Shown here in pieces: positions 1 to 7,073 of a stretch of 64,000 bases of DNA. This DNA is from Amycolatopsis saalfeldensis (lineage in GTDB: Bacteria; Actinomycetota; Actinomycetes; Mycobacteriales; Pseudonocardiaceae): positions 146,206-210,205 of the forward strand of contig NZ_FOEF01000020.1 of the NCBI RefSeq assembly GCF_900110575.1, read 5' to 3'. The notes beneath the pieces were generated by a model. It worked only from the letters and a program-made list of their open reading frames with translations. It had not been told where the DNA came from and did not search any database. Both the position numbers and the translations under genes were made by a program. Each line of letters opens with the position of its first letter. Within the stretch, counting starts at the first letter, position 1.

Positions 1-708
1 CTGCATCATCATCGCCGCGTCGGCCGGGGTGGCGATGCCGCCCGCGGTGAACAGCACCACCGGCAGCTTGCCCTGCTGCGCGACCTCCTTGACCAGCTCG
101 TACGGTGCCTGCAGCTCCTTCGCCGCGACGAACAGCTCGTCCTCGGGCAGCGAGCCCAGCTTCCGGATCTCGCCGCGGATCTTGCGCATGTGCGTGGTGG
201 CGTTGGAGACGTCGCCGGTGCCGGCCTCGCCCTTGGAGCGGATCATCGCCGCGCCCTCGGTGATGCGCCGCAGCGCCTCGCCCAGGTTGGTCGCGCCGCA
301 GACGAAGGGCACGGTGAACGCCCACTTGTCGATGTGGTTCGCGTAGTCCGCGGGGGTGAGCACCTCGGACTCGTCGATGTAGTCGACGCCGAGCGACTGC
401 AGCACCTGCGCCTCGACGAAGTGGCCGATCCGGGCCTTCGCCATCACCGGGATCGAGACGGTCTCGATGATGCCGTCGATCAGGTCCGGGTCGCTCATCC
501 GCGCGACGCCGCCCTGCGCGCGGATGTCGGCGGGCACGCGCTCGAGCGCCATCACCGCGACCGCGCCGGCGTCCTCGGCGATCTTGGCCTGCTCGGCGGT
601 GACCACGTCCATGATCACGCCGCCCTTGAGCATCTCCGCCATGCCGCGCTTCACCTTGGCGGTGCCGGTGGCGGACTGGGGTGCGGGGCTGGACTGCTGC
701 TCGGACAA
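1..708 (-). CDS. pdxS: PdxS, pyridoxal 5'-phosphate synthase lyase subunit (3' end beyond window)
   Basis: PdxS condenses ribose 5-phosphate, glyceraldehyde 3-phosphate and PdxT-supplied ammonia into pyridoxal 5'-phosphate in the cytoplasm. The gene leaves the left edge, so only about the first 236 codons are here. Reading leftwards gives the family core KGGVIMDVV, MALERVPADIR, MAKARIGHFVEAQ and the phosphate-loop sequence GEAGTGDVSNA, all intact. I chose a TTG start at 708 because AGAAAGG lies about 8 nt upstream and the short Ser/Gln/Pro-rich leader fits actinobacterial homologues; the frame stays open upstream, so the start is uncertain. It is divergent from pdxT, whereas many genomes have the two as an operon. 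Confidence 0.93.
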   Translation of the reverse strand, partial: MSEQQSSPAPQSATGTAKVKRGMAEMLKGGVIMDVVTAEQAKIAEDAGAVAVMALERVPADIRAQGGVARMSDPDLIDGIIETVSIPVMAKARIGHFVEAQVLQSLGVDYIDESEVLTPADYANHIDKWAFTVPFVCGATNLGEALRRITEGAAMIRSKGEAGTGDVSNATTHMRKIRGEIRKLGSLPEDELFVAAKELQAPYELVKEVAQQGKLPVVLFTAGGIATPADAAMMMQ

Positions 709-1165
709 CTCGGGGGCCTTTCTCGCGAAGCTCGCTGGACACCTTCGAGGGTAGGTCCGAGGTGGACCGCCGAAGCAGGCCAGTGGACGGGTATCTCGGC
801 AGTCCACTTTCGCGGCCGTCCCGACCAGGGGATCCCTGGCCCGTGGTCCGGGTCACGTCCGGCGGAAACGGCGCTGACCAGCGTCGTCACCGGCGGCGTA
901 GACTGGAGCCAGCCCTTCGCCGGATGGCCGGCAGTGGCCCGTCCGGGTGGTTCTCCCCGGCCGGAAGATCACCTCGTGGGTGGCCACTCGGCGGCAATTT
1001 CGGCAGTCCACTTCGGCGATGGCACGTGGCCGGTGCGGTCCGGCGCCCCGGATCCCCGGTCGCGCGGGTGACGGCGCGGCGGCCCCGCCGTCCGGCGTTC
1101 TGACCTGGCGGGACGGCCGGCGAGCCGTCCCCCTAAGCTGGGCGGAACGTTTTTCGGGAGGTCGG
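709..1165. other. pdxS–pdxT divergent intergenic region
   Basis: This 457-base gap has no convincing gene; its open frames are GC-skew artefacts without ribosome sites. It holds the start regions of pdxS and pdxT. A 14-base sequence TCGGCAGTCCACTT occurs twice, at 796 and 1000, and TAAGCT at 1133–1138 could be a -10 element for pdxT. No PdxR (MocR-type) gene is next to it. Confidence 0.6.
782..808. promoter_or_regulatory. Dyad AGTGGAC-N13-GTCCACT, possible operator
   Basis: Perfect 7-base inverted arms lie 13 bases apart in the shared upstream region of pdxS and pdxT, and the right half-site recurs 200 bases nearer pdxT. This is compatible with a regulator of vitamin B6 synthesis, but related GTGGAC/GTCCAC sequences are common in this window, so the assignment is weak. 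Confidence 0.3.
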
Positions 1166-1810
1166 GTGGCGACAGCTTCGGGGGCGCGGCCGGTGGTCGG
1201 CGTGCTCGCCCTGCAGGGTGCCGTGCGTGAGCACGTCGCGATGCTGGAGCGCGCCGGCGCGCGGGCCGTCCCGGTCCGCCGCGCCACCGAGCTGTCCGAA
1301 GTGGACGGACTGGTGCTGCCCGGCGGCGAGTCCACCACGATGTCGCGGCTGCTGGAGAGCTTCGAGCTGCTCGAGCCGCTGCGCGCGCGGATCGCGGACG
1401 GGATGCCCGCCTTCGGCTCGTGCGCCGGGATGATCCTGCTGGCCCGCCAGGCGCTCGACGGGCGCCCGGACCAGCAGCAGCTCGGCGGGCTCGACGTGGT
1501 CGTCCGGCGCAACGCGTTCGGCAGGCAGGTCGACTCGTTCGAGGTGGACCTGGACTTCGCCGGCGTGGCGGGCGGGCCGGTGCACGCCGTGTTCATCCGC
1601 GCCCCCTGGGTCGAGAAGGCGGGCGCGGGGGTCGAGGTGCTGGCCACCGTGTCGGCCGGGCTGGTGCCCGAGGACCCGGCGGGCGGCGAGCCGGCGGCTA
1701 GGATCGTCGCCGTCCGGCAGGGGGCGGTGCTGGCCACCGCGTTCCACCCGGAGATCACCGGGGACGAGCGCGTGCACCGGTTGTTCGTCGAGCTCGTGCG
1801 GGAAGCCTGA
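1166..1810 (+). CDS. pdxT: PdxT, pyridoxal 5'-phosphate synthase glutaminase subunit
   Basis: Class I glutamine amidotransferase that hydrolyses glutamine and channels ammonia to PdxS. The 214-residue product has the family signatures in order: GVLALQGAVREH near the N-terminus, VLPGGEST, the nucleophile loop FGSCAGM (Cys about residue 88) and the C-terminal HPE that supplies the catalytic His and Glu. The GTG start follows GGGAGG at a normal distance. The length is slightly above the usual ~195, owing to a short N-terminal leader. It lies 60 bases before yebC and may be cotranscribed with it. Confidence 0.95.
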   Translation: MATASGARPVVGVLALQGAVREHVAMLERAGARAVPVRRATELSEVDGLVLPGGESTTMSRLLESFELLEPLRARIADGMPAFGSCAGMILLARQALDGRPDQQQLGGLDVVVRRNAFGRQVDSFEVDLDFAGVAGGPVHAVFIRAPWVEKAGAGVEVLATVSAGLVPEDPAGGEPAARIVAVRQGAVLATAFHPEITGDERVHRLFVELVREA

Positions 1811-1870
1811 GCGGGAATGGCGGCGTCCGGGGCGTGAAGACCGGGCGGACGCGGAACAGATGGAGGAGAG

Positions 1871-2626
1871 ATGAGCGGCCACTCCAAGTGGGCGACGACG
1901 AAGCACAAGAAGGCCAACATCGACGCGAAGCGTGGCAAGCTCTTCGCCCGGTTGATCAAGAACATCGAGGTGGCCGCGCGGACCGGCACCGGCGGTGGTG
2001 ATCCCGAGGGCAACCCCACGCTCTACGACGCCATCCAGAAGGCGAAGAAGAACTCGGTCCCGCAGGACAACATCGAGCGCGCGCGCAAGCGCGGCGGCGG
2101 TGAGGAGGCGGGCGGCGCCGACTGGCAGAACATCACGTACGAGGGCTACGGCCCCAACGGCGTGGCGGTGCTGATCGAGTGCCTGACCGACAACAAGAAC
2201 CGCGCCGCGATGGAGGTCCGAACCGCGCTGACCCGCAACAACGGGTCGCTGGCCGACCCGGGCTCGGTGGCGTACCTGTTCGAGCGCAAGGGCGTGGTGA
2301 TCATGCCCAAGAGCGGCACCGCCGAGGACGACGTCCTGATGGCGGTCCTCGACGCCGGCGCCGAGGAGGTCAACGACCTCGACGAGAACTTCGAGATCGT
2401 CTCCGAGGGCGGCGACCTGGTGCCGGTGCGCAAGGCGCTGCAGGAAGCCGGGTTCGAGTACGAGTCGGCGGAGCTCACCTTCCTGCCCTCGATGACCGTG
2501 GAGCTGGACGCCGAGGGCGCGAAGAAGGTCTTCCGGCTGATCGACGCGCTCGAGGATTGCGACGACGTGCAGAACGTCTACGCGAATTTCGACGTGCCGG
2601 ACGCGGTGATGGCCGAGATCGACTGA
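1871..2626 (+). CDS. yebC: YebC/PmpR family regulator (TACO1-like)
   Basis: Conserved cytoplasmic protein of 251 residues, the normal family length. Family members have been described as DNA-binding regulators and, more recently, as factors easing ribosome stalling at proline stretches; which role applies here cannot be read from sequence. The N-terminus MSGHSKWATTKHKKANIDAK is the family hallmark, followed by ARTGGG-like and NITYEGYGP segments. The ATG follows GGAGGAGAG. In actinobacteria yebC typically sits between pdxT and ruvC, as here. The last codons are partly duplicated just downstream. Confidence 0.95.
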   Translation: MSGHSKWATTKHKKANIDAKRGKLFARLIKNIEVAARTGTGGGDPEGNPTLYDAIQKAKKNSVPQDNIERARKRGGGEEAGGADWQNITYEGYGPNGVAVLIECLTDNKNRAAMEVRTALTRNNGSLADPGSVAYLFERKGVVIMPKSGTAEDDVLMAVLDAGAEEVNDLDENFEIVSEGGDLVPVRKALQEAGFEYESAELTFLPSMTVELDAEGAKKVFRLIDALEDCDDVQNVYANFDVPDAVMAEID

Positions 2627-2642
2627 TTGTGGCTCGGCTGGC

Positions 2643-2713
2643 GAGGTGTGGAGAACGTCTACGCACGGTGTAGTTTTCCACGTGCCGGACGAGGTCATGG
2701 CCGAGATCGACTG
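2643..2713 (+). repeat. Partial duplication of the 3' end of yebC
   Basis: The stretch repeats the last ~60 bases of yebC with small changes. AGAACGTCTACGC, CGTGCCGGACG and ATGGCCGAGATCGACTGA all recur, including the stop codon. The copy carries an insertion around GGTGTAGTTTTCC and cannot be translated as a YebC tail. It looks like a tandem duplication or recombination scar between yebC and its terminator. Confidence 0.85.
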
Positions 2714-2729
2714 ATTTCTTTTTCCCGCG

Positions 2730-2770
2730 AAAAAGCCGCGCGCGCCGTTGTCCGGCACGCGCGGCTTTTT
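2730..2770. terminator. Strong terminator after yebC
   Basis: A perfect 13-bp stem (AAAAAGCCGCGCG with CGCGCGGCTTTTT) and a 15-nt loop end in a T run on the + strand; an A run on the other side makes it usable from both directions. It ends the pdxT–yebC transcript. Confidence 0.9.
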
Positions 2771-2884
2771 CGTGCCAGGGCAGGGATTCCGCCGGGATCG
2801 AACTCGTCGGTAGCCGGATCCCTTGGTGTGCCCGGGAAAATTCGCGCGCGTGGGCCCTGGGCTCAGCCGCGCGGGTACGGCACA

Positions 2885-3421
2885 ATGTGCGCCGTGACGA
2901 CCCGCACCCCCGCCTCCCCGGCCCCCGTTTCCGAAGAACAGCGCCTGATCGAATGGATCGAAGCCCAGGCGAAGGAACGGGGCAACGCCGTCATCGCGGT
3001 TCCCGACGACGACAGCGGGGCCGGCTACAGCTTCACCGCCTGCGCGTGGGCGCTGCACAGCGTGCCGGAGGCCGTGGTCGTCGGCCTGCCCGGCGACATG
3101 GGCCCGACGCTGCTCGACGCGTATGTCGACCGCGCGGCCAACGGCGAGATCTTCGAGGTCGGCAAGCGCTACGACGACTTCTTCGAGGGCGGCCAGGTCG
3201 TCTTCGAGCGGGTGGCCAAGGGCCACTACCCCGAGTACTTCGGCTCCGCGTTCCTGGTCTACCCCGACGGCGACTTCCCGGCGCTGCAGATCCTCGTCGC
3301 CACGCCGGACGGGCAGTTCCCGTGGCACGCCGACGCGCCCGAGGGCTTCGCCCAGTGGCAGCCGGTGCTCACCGAGTCCGGCCTGCCGGAGAGCTGGACC
3401 CCGGGCGTCGACGGCCCCTGA
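2885..3421 (+). CDS. DUF4262 domain protein
   Basis: Soluble protein of 178 residues matching the DUF4262 pattern, including FTACAWALHSVPEAVVVGLP in the first half, AYVDRAANGEIFEVGKRYDD in the middle and ILVATPDGQFPWHADAPEG near the end. No biochemical role is known to me. The ATG at 2885 and an in-frame GTG at 2894 are both possible starts. It is a single gene between the yebC terminator and the convergent cupin gene, and interrupts the usual yebC–ruvC adjacency. Confidence 0.8.
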   Translation: MCAVTTRTPASPAPVSEEQRLIEWIEAQAKERGNAVIAVPDDDSGAGYSFTACAWALHSVPEAVVVGLPGDMGPTLLDAYVDRAANGEIFEVGKRYDDFFEGGQVVFERVAKGHYPEYFGSAFLVYPDGDFPALQILVATPDGQFPWHADAPEGFAQWQPVLTESGLPESWTPGVDGP

Positions 3422-3428
3422 GGGCCTT

Positions 3429-3878
3429 TCACCACGCGCGCAGGTCCTCGGCGGCGGCCGGGAATCGCGCGGCGAGCGTGGCCGCGTCGGCGAACTCCAC
3501 GCAGTCGTCGGTGTAGGGCGGCACCACCACCGTGCCGAGCAGGCTCCAGCGCCCGAGCGTGACGGTGGCCTGCCAGGTGCCCGCGGGCACGACCACCTGC
3601 GGCCGCTGGCCGTTCGCGACCTCGCTGCCGAGCACCGGCCGGGTCACCGATCCGTCCGGGTGCAGCAGGAGCATCCGCGCCGGCGCCCCGGCGTGGTGCA
3701 CGAACACCTCGGTGCGGTCCAGCCGGTGCGGCGCGGACGATTCCGGCGCCACCAGCAGGTAGTAGATCGCCGAGCCCGCCTCGGACCGCCAGCTCTGCGC
3801 GAACCGGCCGCCTTCCACCGGCAGCGGCTCGAGACCCAGGTGACTGATGAATTCCTCCGGCTCCGGCATGGCTTCCAT
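3429..3878 (-). CDS. Cupin, DUF985 family
   Basis: A 149-residue protein with the DUF985 (Cupin_5) layout: EEFISHLGLEPLPVEGGRF, SAIYYLL, the His-containing DRTEVFVHHAGAP, then VVVPAGTWQATV and LLGTVVVPPYTDDCVEF. Such proteins adopt a single-domain beta barrel that may bind a metal or sugar-like ligand; the substrate is unknown. The start may be the ATG at 3878 or the one at 3869. It converges with the DUF4262 gene (7-base gap) and is divergent from ruvC, 66 bases away. Confidence 0.8.
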   Translation of the reverse strand: MEAMPEPEEFISHLGLEPLPVEGGRFAQSWRSEAGSAIYYLLVAPESSAPHRLDRTEVFVHHAGAPARMLLLHPDGSVTRPVLGSEVANGQRPQVVVPAGTWQATVTLGRWSLLGTVVVPPYTDDCVEFADAATLAARFPAAAEDLRAW

Positions 3879-3944
3879 GGTGCCGCAGCCCCGCCCAGTA
3901 GCCTGCACCTCGAACGAATGTTCGCGTCCGGTGAAGGAGAGCGT

Positions 3945-4625
3945 GTGCGGGTGCTCGGGGTCGACCCCGGTCTGACCAGGTGCGGCCTGGGCGTGGTCGA
4001 CGGCGGCCAGGGCCGCACCGTCCGCGCCGTCGCCGTCGGGGTGGTGCGCACGCCGCCGGACGCCGACCTGGCGCACCGCCTGCTCGGCATCGCCGACGAG
4101 GTCGAGGCCTGGCTGGACCGGTACCGGCCGGCGGCCGTCGCCGTGGAGCGCGTGTTCGCCCAGCACAACGTCCGCACCGCCATGGGCACGGCGCAGGCGG
4201 GCGGGGTGGTCGCGCTGGCCGCGGCGCGCCGGGGCCTGCCGGTCGTGTTCCACACGCCCAGCGAGGTCAAGGCCGCCGTCACCGGGTCCGGCCGCGCGGA
4301 CAAGGCGCAGGTCACCGGTATGGTGATGCGCCTGCTCAACCTCGAGGTGAAACCGCACCCGGCCGACGCGGCCGACGCGCTGGCACTGGCGATCTGCCAC
4401 CTCTGGCGCGAGCCGATGCGGGTCCGCCTCGCCGAGGCCGAGGCCCGCGCGGCCGAGCTGGCCCGCACGCACAAGGCACGGCTCGCCGCCGCAGCGAAGC
4501 AGGCCGGCGGCGCCTCCGCACCGGTCGCCCGGCGCGCCCGGACCGCGCCGAAGCAGGCAGCGCCCAAGCAGGCCGTGCCCGCGAAAGAAAAGACCAAGCA
4601 GGACAACACAGGAGCCCCGCGATGA
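3945..4625 (+). CDS. ruvC: RuvC, Holliday junction resolvase
   Basis: Endonuclease that cuts Holliday junctions loaded by RuvAB during recombinational repair. Acidic catalytic positions are present: Asp in LGVDPGLTRCGLGV at the N-terminus, Glu in AVERVFAQHN, and the C-terminal pair in HPADAADALALAICH. At 226 residues it is longer than typical (~170–190) because of an Ala/Lys-rich basic tail from about residue 165, probably disordered and DNA-contacting. The GTG at 3945 follows AAGGAG; a second GTG six bases on is possible. Its stop overlaps the ruvA start as ATGA, so the two are translationally coupled. Confidence 0.95.
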   Translation: MRVLGVDPGLTRCGLGVVDGGQGRTVRAVAVGVVRTPPDADLAHRLLGIADEVEAWLDRYRPAAVAVERVFAQHNVRTAMGTAQAGGVVALAAARRGLPVVFHTPSEVKAAVTGSGRADKAQVTGMVMRLLNLEVKPHPADAADALALAICHLWREPMRVRLAEAEARAAELARTHKARLAAAAKQAGGASAPVARRARTAPKQAAPKQAVPAKEKTKQDNTGAPR

Positions 4626-5218
4626 TCTCCTCGGTACACGGCGAAGTGCTGTCGGTCGGCCTGGACCACGTGGTGGTCGAGGTCGGCGGCGTCGGCTTCG
4701 CCGTGCAGGCCACCCCCGCGACGCTCTCGACGCTGCGGCGCGGGGAGAAGGTGCGGCTGCACACCGCGCTGATCGTCCGCGAGGACTCGCTGACGCTGTT
4801 CGGGTTCGCCGACGTGGACGCGCGCGAGCTGTTCGGCCTGCTGCAGACGGTCTCCGGGATCGGCCCGCGGCTCGCCCTGGCCACCCTCGCCGTGCTGGAG
4901 CCGGACAAGCTGCGCGCGGCGCTCGTCGAGGGCAACATCACCGTGCTGACGCAGGTGCCCGGCATCGGCCGCAAGGGCGCGGAACGGCTCAGCCTGGAGC
5001 TGCGCGACAAGGTCACCGCGCTCGGCGGGACGGGCGAGGCGCCGGTGGTGTCCGCGCCCGGCGCCTTGCGCGCCGAAGTGGTGGAAGCGTTGGCCGGGCT
5101 GGGTTTCCCGGCGAAACAGGCCGAGCAGGCGGTCGACCGGGTCCTCGCCGACGGCGACGGGCACACCACGGCCACGGTGCTGCGCGCGGCACTCGCCACC
5201 CTCGGCCGCAAGCAGTAG
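4622..5218 (+). CDS. ruvA: RuvA, Holliday junction DNA-binding subunit
   Basis: RuvA tetramers clamp the four-way junction and recruit the RuvB motor. The 198-residue protein starts MISSVHGEVLSVGLDHVVVE (OB-fold domain I). It has two helix-hairpin-helix segments, VSGIGPRLALA and VPGIGRKGAERL (domain II), and the C-terminal RuvB-binding domain with EALAGLGFPAKQAEQAV. Its start overlaps ruvC by four bases and ruvB begins 3 bases after its stop, giving a tight ruvCAB operon. Confidence 0.96.
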   Translation: MISSVHGEVLSVGLDHVVVEVGGVGFAVQATPATLSTLRRGEKVRLHTALIVREDSLTLFGFADVDARELFGLLQTVSGIGPRLALATLAVLEPDKLRAALVEGNITVLTQVPGIGRKGAERLSLELRDKVTALGGTGEAPVVSAPGALRAEVVEALAGLGFPAKQAEQAVDRVLADGDGHTTATVLRAALATLGRKQ

Positions 5219-5221
5219 CCG

Positions 5222-6295
5222 ATGGACCACGAAGTGACCGAGTTCGAAGCGGACGACGAAACGCTCTCGGCCCTGCCGCAGAACGGCGACGGCGACGTCG
5301 AGACCACGCTGCGGCCCCGCAAGCTCGACGAGTTCGTGGGCCAGCCCCGCGTGCGCGAGCAGCTGGAGCTGGTGCTGGAGAGCGCGCGGCGGCGCGGCGT
5401 CCCGCCCGACCACGTGCTGCTGTCCGGCCCGCCCGGCCTCGGCAAGACCAGCATGGCGATGATCGTCGCCGCGGAGCTGGGCGCGGCCATCCGGATCACC
5501 TCCGGGCCGGCGCTGGAGCGGGCCGGCGACCTCGCCGCGATGCTGTCCAACCTCGCCCCCGGCGACGTGCTGTTCATCGACGAGATCCACCGCATCGCCC
5601 GGCCCGCCGAGGAGATGCTGTACCTGGCGATGGAGGACTTCCGGGTCGACGTGGTGGTCGGCAAGGGACCGGGCGCCACCAGCATCCCGCTGGAGATCGC
5701 GCCGTTCACCCTGGTCGGCGCCACCACCCGGTCCGGCTCGCTGACCGGCCCGCTGCGCGACCGGTTCGGCTTCACCGGCCAGATGGAGTTCTACACCGAC
5801 GCCGAGCTGGAGCTGGTCGTCCGGCGCGCCGCGACGATCCTCGACATCCCGATCGACCGCGACGGCGGCGCGGAGATCGCCCGCCGCTCGCGTGGCACGC
5901 CCCGGATCGCGAACCGCCTGCTCCGGCGCGTCCGCGACTACGCCGAGGTGCGTGCCGACGGCACCGTGAACCGCGAGGTCGCCCGCGCCGCGCTCGAGGT
6001 CTACGACGTCGACGAGCTGGGGCTGGACCGGCTGGACCGGGCCGTGCTGAACGCGCTGGTCCGCTCGTTCGGCGGCGGCCCGGTCGGGGTCTCGACGCTC
6101 GCGGTGGCCGTGGGGGAGGAGCCGACCACCGTGGAAGAGGTGTGCGAGCCCTACCTGGTGCGCGCGGGTATGCTCGCCCGGACTCCGCGTGGCCGGGTCG
6201 CCACCGCGGGCGCGTGGGAGCATCTCGGCCTGGTTCCCCCGCCCGATTCCGGACGGCCCGACCGGAGCGGTCCCACCCTGTTCGACCAGGGCTGA
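5222..6295 (+). CDS. ruvB: RuvB, Holliday junction branch-migration ATPase
   Basis: AAA+ hexameric motor that pulls DNA through the RuvA-bound junction. The 357-residue product has Walker A GPPGLGKTS, Walker B LFIDEIHRI, sensor-1 region LVGATTRSG, the arginine-finger region GPLRDRFGF and the C-terminal winged-helix domain ending near TPRGRVATAGAWEHLGL. The N-terminal ~25 residues are acidic and variable. Last gene of ruvCAB; yajC follows after 143 bases, so it may have its own promoter. Confidence 0.96.
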   Translation: MDHEVTEFEADDETLSALPQNGDGDVETTLRPRKLDEFVGQPRVREQLELVLESARRRGVPPDHVLLSGPPGLGKTSMAMIVAAELGAAIRITSGPALERAGDLAAMLSNLAPGDVLFIDEIHRIARPAEEMLYLAMEDFRVDVVVGKGPGATSIPLEIAPFTLVGATTRSGSLTGPLRDRFGFTGQMEFYTDAELELVVRRAATILDIPIDRDGGAEIARRSRGTPRIANRLLRRVRDYAEVRADGTVNREVARAALEVYDVDELGLDRLDRAVLNALVRSFGGGPVGVSTLAVAVGEEPTTVEEVCEPYLVRAGMLARTPRGRVATAGAWEHLGLVPPPDSGRPDRSGPTLFDQG

Positions 6296-6438
6296 CGGGG
6301 CCGCCCGGCACCGGCGGCCGGAGGTCGGCAGAGGAGTGGGTGCTGGAGTTTCCGCTGGCACCTGGCACACTCGAAGACAGCACATCCGCTAAAACCGGAC
6401 GTAACGGCAACCCGGCGGCGTCCGTCGAATGGAGAGTC

Positions 6439-6870
6439 ATGAACCAGTTACTGCTGCCGTTGCTGCTGCTGCTCGTGGTGGCCGTGCCGCTCATCATGGG
6501 CACCCGCAAGCAGAAGAAGCAGCAGGCGGCCCAGAAGGACCTGCAGGAGGGCCTGGCCCCCGGCGACCGCGTGATGACCACCTCGGGCCTCTACGGCTTC
6601 GTGGCCGACGCGTCGGGCGACACCACGATCGACATCGAGATCGCGCCGGGCGTCATCACCACCTGGCTGCGCCAGGCCGTCCGCGAGAAGGTCGAGCCGA
6701 CCGTCGAGACCGAGGAGGACTCGGTCGAGGACGCCGACACCGACACCGCCGCGGTCGGCGGCGTGGCGTCGACCTCTTCGGAGGCCCCGGCCCAGGAGTC
6801 CATCTCCGCCGCCGAGAGCGAGAAGTCGGGCGCCCAGGTGGCGCCCCCGCTGGAGCACGGGAAGAAGTAA
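6439..6870 (+). CDS. yajC: YajC, Sec translocon accessory subunit
   Basis: Small inner-membrane partner of SecDF. The 143-residue protein has one N-terminal membrane helix (QLLLPLLLLLVVAVPLIMG), the basic linker TRKQKKQQAAQK, and the conserved soluble domain APGDRVMTTSGLYGFVA...TTIDIEIAPGV...WLRQAV. The remainder is an acidic, low-complexity tail typical of actinobacteria. The ATG follows GGAGAG. It is separated from secD by 203 bases containing a perfect hairpin, so the two may be only partly cotranscribed. Confidence 0.9.
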   Translation: MNQLLLPLLLLLVVAVPLIMGTRKQKKQQAAQKDLQEGLAPGDRVMTTSGLYGFVADASGDTTIDIEIAPGVITTWLRQAVREKVEPTVETEEDSVEDADTDTAAVGGVASTSSEAPAQESISAAESEKSGAQVAPPLEHGKK

Positions 6871-6936
6871 CCTCCCGCTGGTCGGGCAGGGACTCGCCCG
6901 CGGCCGACGAAAGTCGGTACGGGTGAACGCCGGGCT

Positions 6937-6970
6937 CACGCAGCACCGAGTAGTGTCTCGGTGCTGCGTG
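6937..6970. terminator. Perfect 14-bp hairpin between yajC and secD
   Basis: CACGCAGCACCGAG and its exact complement flank the 6-nt loop TAGTGT. No U run follows, so it may be an intrinsic terminator of the actinobacterial U-less kind, an mRNA-processing or stability element, or an operator; the position favours differential expression of yajC and secD. Confidence 0.6.
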
Positions 6971-7073
6971 CGTGTCCGCCGTCATAGTCATGCCCAGCAG
7001 CGTCCGGGAGTCCCCTCCCGGTTCGCTCACCGCAACCAGTGGGGCACACCCAGTCCGAGGAGACCGAAGCACC

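Noticed and set aside
709..1165. Possible gene between pdxS and pdxT
   Set aside because: Open frames have no ribosome site or recognisable protein pattern; repeats and dyads fit a regulatory region better.
3644..6385. A 913-codon open frame opposite ruvC-ruvA-ruvB
   Set aside because: It is the antisense shadow of highly GC-biased genes: no ribosome site, low-complexity Ala/Arg/Gly composition, and the opposite strand has three textbook genes.
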